Source of the DNA: an uncultured Paracoccaceae bacterium | Lineage (GTDB): Bacteria; Pseudomonadota; Alphaproteobacteria; Rhodobacterales; Rhodobacteraceae | Assembly (NCBI GenBank): GCA_947500005.1 | Contig: CANMQJ010000012.1 | Location: 62,001-126,000, forward strand | DNA: 64,000 bases | Reading direction: 5' to 3' | Shown here: piece by piece, positions 58,701 to 64,000 of the stretch | Position numbering within the stretch: the stretch's first letter is position 1 | Layout of the letters: each line of letters begins with the position of its first letter | The notes under the pieces: generated by a model | Told to the model about the DNA's origin: nothing | Seen by the model: only the letters and a program-made list of their open reading frames with translations | The model's database searches: none | Program-made: the position numbers and the translations under genes

Positions 58701-59570
58701 ATGACCAAGGCGAAACAGGGGGCGATTGCCCAGTTCCTGCATGAAGAGGCACCGAAGGAAATCCGCAAGCGCGTGCTGGAGGCGGACAAGGATGAAATCC
58801 TGAATCCCGACTACCCCTATGACGAGCGCATGTCCGGCAAATCCTATGATCTACAGATGGAGGCATTGCAGATCGAGCTGGTCAAGATGCAGTCCTGGGT
58901 CAAGGAAACCGGGCAACGCGTGCTATGCATCTTCGAGGGGCGCGACGCCGCTGGAAAAGGCGGGACGATCAAGAGGTTCCGGGAGAATCTCAATCCCCGC
59001 GGAGCGCGTGTGGTCGCCTTGTCGAAGCCGTCCGATGCAGAGCAGACGCAATGGTATTTCCAGCGCTACATTCCGCATCTGCCATCGGGCGGCGAGATCG
59101 CGTTTTTCGACCGAAGCTGGTACAATCGCGGTGTGGTCGAGGCGGTATTCGGCTTCTGCACCGGTGAGGAGCGCGAACGCTTCTTCCGACAGGTCCTGCC
59201 GCTGGAGCATGGCCTGGCCGATGACGGCATCCGCATCTTCAAGTTCTGGCTGAACGTGGGGCGGTCCGAACAGCTTCGCCGCTTTCTGAAACGCGAGGAA
59301 GACCCGCTGAAGCATTGGAAACTAAGCCCCATCGATGTCGAGGGTTTGGGACGGTGGGAGCAGTACTCGGACGCCATTGTCGAAACCCTCACGCGAAGCC
59401 ACTCGGATAGGTCACCCTGGACAGTCGTCCGGTCGGACGACAAGAAACGCGCCCGGCTTGCCGCGATCCGGACCGTCCTCCACGGTCTCGACTACGACGA
59501 CAAGGACCCCGAAGCGCTGGGAGAGGTCGACGACAAGATCTGTGGAGGTCCCGAAATCTGGGATGCCTAA
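58701..59570 (+). CDS. ppk2: Polyphosphate kinase 2 (class I)
   Basis: A 289-aa kinase using polyphosphate to phosphorylate nucleoside diphosphates. Walker [16 protein letters not shown] and Walker-B-like [13 protein letters not shown] are present, and the segment [19 protein letters not shown] is typical of class I PPK2. GGGAGG lies 7 nt before ATG 58701. The end overlaps the TetR gene by 8 bp. It is of a different PPK2 subtype from the gene at 3395. Confidence 0.94.
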   Translation: MTKAKQGAIAQFLHEEAPKEIRKRVLEADKDEILNPDYPYDERMSGKSYDLQMEALQIELVKMQSWVKETGQRVLCIFEGRDAAGKGGTIKRFRENLNPRGARVVALSKPSDAEQTQWYFQRYIPHLPSGGEIAFFDRSWYNRGVVEAVFGFCTGEERERFFRQVLPLEHGLADDGIRIFKFWLNVGRSEQLRRFLKREEDPLKHWKLSPIDVEGLGRWEQYSDAIVETLTRSHSDRSPWTVVRSDDKKRARLAAIRTVLHGLDYDDKDPEALGEVDDKICGGPEIWDA

Positions 59571-60174
59571 ACGCGGCTATCATCACGGCAATCTCAGGCA
59601 GGCGCTGATGGACGCCGCCCTTACCCTGATCGAGGAGAAGGGGCCCACGGGCTTTACCCTTTCGGAAGCCGCAAAGAAGGCTGGTGTAACGCCGGCAGCG
59701 GTCTATCGTCATTATGACGGCCGCGAGGACCTGATCGCCGAGGCCGCCCGGCAGGGTTTCGAGATGTTCGCCGATCTCATGCAATACGCCTATGACACGG
59801 GGCAACCCTCGGCCCTTGCCGCGTTCGAGGCCACGGGGCGCGCCTATCTCGCCTTCGCCCGCAAGCATCCGGGCCATTACATCGCGATGTTCGAAAGCTC
59901 GATCTCGGTGAACCGTACGCCGGAACTGGCGGCCGCGGCCGCGCGGGCGAAAGCGGTACTCGAAATGGCCGCCGCAGACCTGTCGAAACATATTCCGCCA
60001 GAAAAGCGCCCGCCCGCCTCGATGTTCAGCGCACATATCTGGGCGATGAGCCACGGTGTCGTGGAGCTTTTCGCGCGCAACAATGGCGGTGCGTCGCCCT
60101 TTTCGCCCGAGGATCTGTTGGAATCCGGGATCGGGATATACCTGCGCGGGTTGGGACTTATCGCCCCGGATTGA
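59563..60174 (+). CDS. TetR-family transcriptional regulator
   Basis: A 203-aa regulator: helix-turn-helix at about residues 25-55 ([20 protein letters not shown]), followed by a helical ligand-binding domain of the AcrR/WHG type. Its ATG at 59563 lies inside the end of ppk2, so the two are co-expressed and it may control that operon. The longer open frame before it is antisense-like translation of ppk2. Confidence 0.88.
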   Translation: MPKRGYHHGNLRQALMDAALTLIEEKGPTGFTLSEAAKKAGVTPAAVYRHYDGREDLIAEAARQGFEMFADLMQYAYDTGQPSALAAFEATGRAYLAFARKHPGHYIAMFESSISVNRTPELAAAAARAKAVLEMAAADLSKHIPPEKRPPASMFSAHIWAMSHGVVELFARNNGGASPFSPEDLLESGIGIYLRGLGLIAPD

Positions 60175-60242
60175 TGCGGATGCTTGTCGTGGGGGGAACG
60201 CCTCGCTATGACCGATGGGAATTGCGTCAAGGGACAACTTCC

Positions 60243-60986
60243 GTGAGCCACTCAATCTCCAATACCACCCTCGTCCGCCGCGACCGGCTGCGCCAGCTCA
60301 AGGAACGTGAAAAGGCTTGGTTCGACCTGACTTTCCTAAAGGCTCTTGAGGCCGAACACCGCAGCCGCTGCATCGACCTGCTGGACCAGTCGAGATCGCA
60401 GCTGCGCCAGGACCTCTTCGCGCTTTCGCGGACGGATTTCCGGCGCGGCGGCTTCTTCGTGGAATTCGGGGCAACGGACGGGGTCGAATTGAACAACACC
60501 CATCTTCTCGAACACGGGTTCGGCTGGACCGGCATCCTGGCCGAACCGGCGCGGGGATGGCATGGCGACCTCAAGAAGAACCGCAAATGCACCATCGAGA
60601 CGCGCTGCGTCTGGAACGCGAGCGGCGAGAAACTGGCCTTTACCGAAGCCCCACGGGGTGAGAACTCGGGCATTTCGACCTTCGTCAAGTCCACCCGGCG
60701 CCTGCGCGGTCAGAATTACGAGGTCGAAACGATCTCTCTCAACGATTTGCTGGAAGGCCACGGTGCGCCGTCGCATATCGACTATATCTCGATCGACACC
60801 GAAGGCAGCGAGTTGGACATCCTCCAAGCGGTCGATTTCGATCGCTGGACATTCGGCGCCATGACGGTGGAACACAATTTCCAGCCGCAGCGGGAGCCCA
60901 TCCATGACCTTTTGACCGACAAGGGATATGTACGGGTTATGGAGGATTGCTCGATGTTCGACGACTGGTACGTTCCGGCGGCTTGA
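60243..60986 (+). CDS. FkbM-family methyltransferase
   Basis: A 247-aa SAM-dependent methyltransferase of the FkbM type: GGFFVEFGATDGVELNNTHL carries the SAM loop, and IDYISIDTEGSELDILQAVD is the second hallmark. Such enzymes O-methylate sugars or polyketides. I chose GTG 60243 because AGGG lies about 9 nt upstream. ATG 60174, overlapping the TetR stop as TGATG, is the alternative and would add 23 residues of low-quality sequence. The gene stands alone before a bidirectional terminator. Confidence 0.85.
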   Translation: MSHSISNTTLVRRDRLRQLKEREKAWFDLTFLKALEAEHRSRCIDLLDQSRSQLRQDLFALSRTDFRRGGFFVEFGATDGVELNNTHLLEHGFGWTGILAEPARGWHGDLKKNRKCTIETRCVWNASGEKLAFTEAPRGENSGISTFVKSTRRLRGQNYEVETISLNDLLEGHGAPSHIDYISIDTEGSELDILQAVDFDRWTFGAMTVEHNFQPQREPIHDLLTDKGYVRVMEDCSMFDDWYVPAA

Positions 60987-61004
60987 GATCGGACAGCGCA
61001 ACAA

Positions 61005-61033
61005 AAAAGGCCGCGCAAGTTGCGCGGCCTTTT
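61005..61033. terminator. Bidirectional intrinsic terminator
   Basis: A perfect 13-bp stem (AAAAGGCCGCGCA at 61005-61017 and TGCGCGGCCTTTT at 61021-61033) with a 3-nt loop, A-run on one side and T-run on the other. It closes both the FkbM gene and the convergent rplM-rpsI operon. Confidence 0.92.
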
Positions 61034-61052
61034 CCTTTTGTCTCCGAAACGA

Positions 61053-61559
61053 TCAGCGCTTCGAGAACTGGAAGCTGCGGCGGGCTTTCGCGCGGCCGTA
61101 TTTCTTCCGCTCGACGACACGGCTGTCGCGGGTCAGGAAGCCCGCGGCCTTGAGCGCGCCGCGCAGCGAGGGATCGTAAAGTTGCAGCGCCTTCGAGATA
61201 CCGTGCTTGACGGCGCCGGCCTGACCGGTCAGGCCGCCGCCCTTGACGGTCGCCTGAACGTCGAACTGGCCTTCGACACCGGCCACCTGGAAGGGCTGGC
61301 GCAGGATCAGCTGAAGCACGGGGCGGGCGAAGTACGTCGCCATTTCCTTGCCGTTGACCACGACCTTGCCCGAACCGGGCTTGATCCAGACACGGGCGAC
61401 CGCGTCCTTCCGCTTGCCGGTGGCATAGGAGCGGCCCAGCTCGTCGCGAACGGGCTCGCGGGCGATTTCGGTTTCTTCGGCGGTGGAGCCCTGGACGGCA
61501 CCGATATCGTCGGTCACGGCCTTGGCGAGCTCGTCGAGCGTCTTGATTTCGTCAGCCAT
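61053..61559 (-). CDS. rpsI: 30S ribosomal protein S9
   Basis: A 168-aa S9 with the conserved core [18 protein letters not shown] and the C-terminal [17 protein letters not shown] that reaches the P-site tRNA. The N-terminus is about 35 residues longer than in E. coli (acidic, Glu-rich), usual in alphaproteobacteria. It is 5 bp from rplM. Confidence 0.97.
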   Translation of the reverse strand: MADEIKTLDELAKAVTDDIGAVQGSTAEETEIAREPVRDELGRSYATGKRKDAVARVWIKPGSGKVVVNGKEMATYFARPVLQLILRQPFQVAGVEGQFDVQATVKGGGLTGQAGAVKHGISKALQLYDPSLRGALKAAGFLTRDSRVVERKKYGRAKARRSFQFSKR

Positions 61560-61564
61560 CTAAC

Positions 61565-62023
61565 TCAGCTCCGGGTGTTTTTCTTGTTCATGGACTTCAC
61601 GTCCAGAATCTCGGGGTTCTGCGCCTCGTGCGGGTGCTGGCCCCCGGCATAGATGCGCAGGTTGGTCATCTGCTGGCGCGCCAGGCGGTTGCCGGGCAGC
61701 ATGCGCTTGACGGCCTGGAAGACCACGCGCTCGGGATGTGCTCCCTCGAGGATCTGCTGCTTGGTGCGCGACTTGATGCCGCCGGGATGGCCTGTATGCC
61801 AGTTGAAGTTTTCCTGGCGCTTGTTGCCGGTCATCTGCACCTTGTCGGCGTTGATGACGATGACGTTGTCGCCCATGTCCATGTGCGGGGTGAAGGACGC
61901 CTTGTGCTTGCCGCGCAGGCGCATGGCAATGATCGAGGCGAGGCGGCCCAGAACGACGCCCTCGGCGTCGATCAGGATCCACTTCTTGTCGATATCTGCC
62001 GGAGTTGCAGAAAAGGTTTTCAT
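61565..62023 (-). CDS. rplM: 50S ribosomal protein L13
   Basis: A 152-aa L13 with typical stretches [34 protein letters not shown] and [19 protein letters not shown] 62021-62023 is the start; the frame extends upstream without signals. It leads the rplM-rpsI operon from the promoter at 62091-62119. Confidence 0.97.
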   Translation of the reverse strand: MKTFSATPADIDKKWILIDAEGVVLGRLASIIAMRLRGKHKASFTPHMDMGDNVIVINADKVQMTGNKRQENFNWHTGHPGGIKSRTKQQILEGAHPERVVFQAVKRMLPGNRLARQQMTNLRIYAGGQHPHEAQNPEILDVKSMNKKNTRS

Positions 62024-62090
62024 GGCAGGATAATCCTGTTTGATGTGAAAGACCGACCTGCGAACAGGCCGGTCCGAATTCGATGGACGG

Positions 62091-62119
62091 GTTCTATGTA
62101 AGCCGCGCTGACTCGTCAA
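62091..62119 (-). promoter_or_regulatory. Sigma-70-type promoter of rplM-rpsI
   Basis: On the minus strand TTGACG (62119-62114) is followed after exactly 17 bp by TAGAAC (62096-62091), a good -35/-10 pair for a ribosomal operon in this group. The distance to the rplM start is about 67 bp. Upstream at 62130-62155 lies a very AT-rich block that may act as an UP element. Confidence 0.7.
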
Positions 62120-62187
62120 GCGTCGCCATTCCGAAAATATATTTTTAAATCATGTGGTTGCAAATTAGGTATCTTAATACCCCAAGT

Positions 62188-63591
62188 TCACACACTGATC
62201 TGCTCAGGTGGATTGTCCAGCAGCGATCGCAGGCTGAGCATCGCGGCCTCGAAAGTGGCGAGCGGGACATGCCCGTTCATCGCGATGCGAACCGCGTTGG
62301 GAGCGCGGCCGTCGCGCAGGGCGAACTCGTCGGCGGAACGGATCTGCACCCCGGCCTTCTCCGCCGCTCGTGTGAAGGCCGCCGCACGCCAACCCGCCGG
62401 CAACCGCAGCCAGACGAAGGGCACCTCGGCATCCCAGACCAGATCGAAGCCACCCAAGGCGTTCACTGTCACCCGGACGTATTCGGACATGCGCTGACGT
62501 ACCTTGACGACGAGGTCCGGCGTGCGCGGGTCGGACAGCATCAGGCGCGTGAGTTCGGCCAGCGGCTGGGCCAGCCCGAAGAAACCGTATTCCGCCGCCC
62601 GGCGCAGATCGGCCCCCCGCCCTTCGGGGGCAATGGCGAACCCTACCCGCAGGGCCGGGGTGAGCGTCTTCGAAATGGAGGCGATATGCCAGCCACGCTC
62701 GGGCGCCAGCGAACGAAAGCTGGGCGCACGGGTCTCGCCGATGCGATAGCAATCGTCCTCGACGATCTGGATGTCGTTTCGGCGCGCGACGTCCACGATC
62801 TCCTTCCGGCGGGAAAGCGGCATGTGCGAGGCTGTCGGGTTCTGCACCTCGGGCGAGACGCAGACAGCCTGCACCCGGTGCTGACGGGCGGCAGCCTCCA
62901 GCGCATCGGGAAGGATACCATGTGCGTCCATCTCGACCGCGACCACCTCGGCACGCATAAGCTCGGCTGCGCGCCGGAACCCGGCATAGGAGAGTTCCTC
63001 GACCGCAATGGCCGGGCGAGGAGACTTGAGGATAGTCTGAAACGTGACGCAGAGGCCGTTCTGTCCACCATGGGTGAGGACCACATCCTCGGGCGTCAGG
63101 GGGCCCAGAGGCAGGGTCGAGAGCCAATCCGCCACCACCTGGCGCAGGGGATGATAGGAATCCCGCGTCGGGTAATTGAGAAAGAGCCAGGCATCGGCCC
63201 GCGCGATGCGTTCAAGGCATTCACGGATGAGCGCCACCTGCCCCACATCGGCCAGGCGCGGGCTGAACAGACTGACATGGTCCGGGTCCGAGCGTTCCAG
63301 CAGATGCAACTGGCGTGACCATACATCGTCGAGCAAGGGAGATTTTGGCGGCGCCACGAACGTTCCGCGCCCGACTTCGGCCTGCAAAAGCCCCTCGTCG
63401 GTCAGTACGCTGTAGGCGCGGGCGACGGTGCCCGGGGTAATCGCCAATCGATAGGCCAGATCACGCACAGGAGGCAGTTTCGCGCCCACGGCCAGCGTCC
63501 CGTCCTCAATCGCCCGACGAATCGTATCCGCGACCGCCTTGTACTTGGGTCCTCGCCCCGGCGGCAGAGTTTCCGGCCAAATTGTACTCAT
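62188..63591 (-). CDS. MocR-family GntR/aminotransferase-like regulator
   Basis: A 467-aa regulator: an N-terminal winged helix of the GntR type (residues about 15-75, with LAYRLAITPGTVARAYSVL) joined to a fold-type-I aminotransferase domain. The PLP lysine is in SISKTLTPALRVGF and the substrate Asp in VEDDCYRIGE. MocR proteins use PLP to sense amino compounds or PLP itself. ATG 63589-63591 has AGGAAAG upstream. It is divergent from the DUF1127 gene, and an inverted repeat covers its start codon. Confidence 0.9.
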   Translation of the reverse strand: MSTIWPETLPPGRGPKYKAVADTIRRAIEDGTLAVGAKLPPVRDLAYRLAITPGTVARAYSVLTDEGLLQAEVGRGTFVAPPKSPLLDDVWSRQLHLLERSDPDHVSLFSPRLADVGQVALIRECLERIARADAWLFLNYPTRDSYHPLRQVVADWLSTLPLGPLTPEDVVLTHGGQNGLCVTFQTILKSPRPAIAVEELSYAGFRRAAELMRAEVVAVEMDAHGILPDALEAAARQHRVQAVCVSPEVQNPTASHMPLSRRKEIVDVARRNDIQIVEDDCYRIGETRAPSFRSLAPERGWHIASISKTLTPALRVGFAIAPEGRGADLRRAAEYGFFGLAQPLAELTRLMLSDPRTPDLVVKVRQRMSEYVRVTVNALGGFDLVWDAEVPFVWLRLPAGWRAAAFTRAAEKAGVQIRSADEFALRDGRAPNAVRIAMNGHVPLATFEAAMLSLRSLLDNPPEQISV

Positions 63592-63597
63592 TACAAT
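63581..63597. promoter_or_regulatory. Inverted repeat over the MocR start, probable operator
   Basis: ATTGTA-N5-TACAAT (63581-63597) is a perfect 6-5-6 inverted repeat that includes the start codon of the MocR gene. The half-site TACAATCT recurs at 63668-63675, just before the divergent DUF1127 gene. This arrangement suits autorepression and control of both genes by the MocR protein. Confidence 0.5.
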
Positions 63598-63690
63598 CTT
63601 TCCTTTGCGCACGACACAATTCCGAATGTATCAAGATCGTGTACCAATCAAACATGAAATGTGTCAATACAATCTGAAAGGCCAAGGACC

Positions 63691-63918
63691 ATGACCCGCG
63701 CGATGCCCCTCCGCTCCCTGACGCTGCTGAACGCCAGCCCCCGGCTGCCGCTGATCGCTGCGCTGGCGGTACGCTTTGCCGCGACGGTCACCCTGTGGCA
63801 GCGACGCCGCCGCACCCGGCTGAACCTGGGCAAGCTGGATGATCGCCTGTTGCAGGATGTCGGGCTTTCTCCACGCGCAGCCCATTACGAGGCACGCCGC
63901 GCCTTCTGGCAAATCTGA
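63691..63918 (+). CDS. DUF1127 (YjiS-like) small protein
   Basis: A 75-aa basic protein with the DUF1127 domain at the C-terminus (KLDDRLLQDVGLSPRAAHYE). In relatives such small Arg-rich proteins take part in phosphate and carbon metabolism or in RNA handling. The ATG at 63691 follows AAGGACC. It ends in a strong terminator. The MocR-controlled gap upstream suggests that it is a target. Confidence 0.85.
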   Translation: MTRAMPLRSLTLLNASPRLPLIAALAVRFAATVTLWQRRRRTRLNLGKLDDRLLQDVGLSPRAAHYEARRAFWQI

Positions 63919-63955
63919 GAGTTTCCCCAGTCCCTGTCCCAAGGGACCTCTTCCT

Positions 63956-63984
63956 GGCCGGGGCTTGTCCCCGGCCTCTTTTTT
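63956..63984 (+). terminator. Intrinsic terminator after DUF1127 gene
   Basis: A perfect 8-bp stem (GGCCGGGG at 63956-63963, CCCCGGCC at 63969-63976, 5-nt loop) followed by TCTTTTTT. Confidence 0.92.
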
Positions 63985-64000
63985 GCACGCGACTACCCCA

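Noticed and set aside
1..64000. tRNA, rRNA, CRISPR arrays, prophage
   Set aside because: No cloverleaf-like or repeat-spacer pattern and no phage structural or integrase gene was recognised on either strand.

Overview
This window is a GC-rich chromosomal segment that reads as a Rhodobacteraceae (Roseobacter-type) alphaproteobacterium. The pointers are DUF6456, DUF6477 and DUF1127 proteins, a one-carbon cluster with a 'virulence factor'-domain protein, a TAXI-TRAP transporter, an MttB-like methyltransferase, and core genes (guaA, lipA, rlmE, rplM-rpsI, metA) of alphaproteobacterial type. I found no tRNA, rRNA, CRISPR array, intact insertion sequence or prophage.

Layout. 1-3.4 kb: a polyamine-type ABC importer (binding protein cut by the window edge, two permeases) divergent from a LysR regulator. 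3.4-12.5 kb: a PPK2 kinase; a corrinoid/folate one-carbon operon (98-aa protein, MetF-like reductase, methyl-H4folate:corrinoid methyltransferase); a PhoX-type phosphatase; Ppx/GppA; a GNAT acetyltransferase; a periplasmic histidine phosphatase; rlmE. 12.5-24.4 kb: a Sel1/TPR-like protein, an eight-heme cytochrome with HEAT and TPR segments, a BrkB membrane protein, an AI-2E-type permease coupled to a histone-deacetylase-like hydrolase, a Crp/Fnr regulator divergent from a sulfatase, a secreted HAD hydrolase, a cardiolipin synthase and a small K+ channel. 24.5-29.2 kb: an Att-like operon (ABC ATPase, FtsX permease, AttH/CrtC lipocalin-like protein, PNPOx-like protein). 29.3-36.9 kb: a peptide/nickel-type ABC importer whose operon contains an unrelated 259-aa membrane protein, with an esterase gene divergent in the middle.

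36.9-39.0 kb is the one clearly accessory stretch. It is visibly AT-richer and holds the broken pieces of one alpha/beta-hydrolase gene, split cleanly by a 652-bp insert carrying a secreted-protein gene. Part of the hydrolase is duplicated, a second foreign gene start is joined to the duplicate, and another secreted orphan lies beside it.

39.0-51.4 kb: UspA plus TAXI-TRAP operon, two cytochromes c, lipA overlapping an ATP-grasp ligase, a peroxiredoxin, the DUF6456/DUF6477 pair, and the MttB-like methyltransferase. 51.5-64 kb: guaA, a small monooxygenase-fold protein, a PEBP-like secreted protein, two DMT exporters, a P-loop protein next to metA (whose Glu111 predicts acetyl-CoA rather than succinyl-CoA use), an alpha/beta hydrolase that may start at ATT, a second PPK2 with a TetR regulator, an FkbM methyltransferase, rpsI-rplM, a MocR regulator and a DUF1127 protein.

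Functionally the window is rich in import and one-carbon use of methylated or nitrogenous compounds (three importers, MttB-like protein, corrinoid methyltransferase, MetF) and in phosphate/polyphosphate handling (PhoX-type, Ppx/GppA, two PPK2). Most of it is ordinary genome. The best candidates for something new are the interrupted hydrolase locus with its orphan secreted proteins, the 259-aa ABC-operon passenger, the ATP-grasp ligase overlapping lipA, and the octaheme-HEAT-TPR cytochrome.
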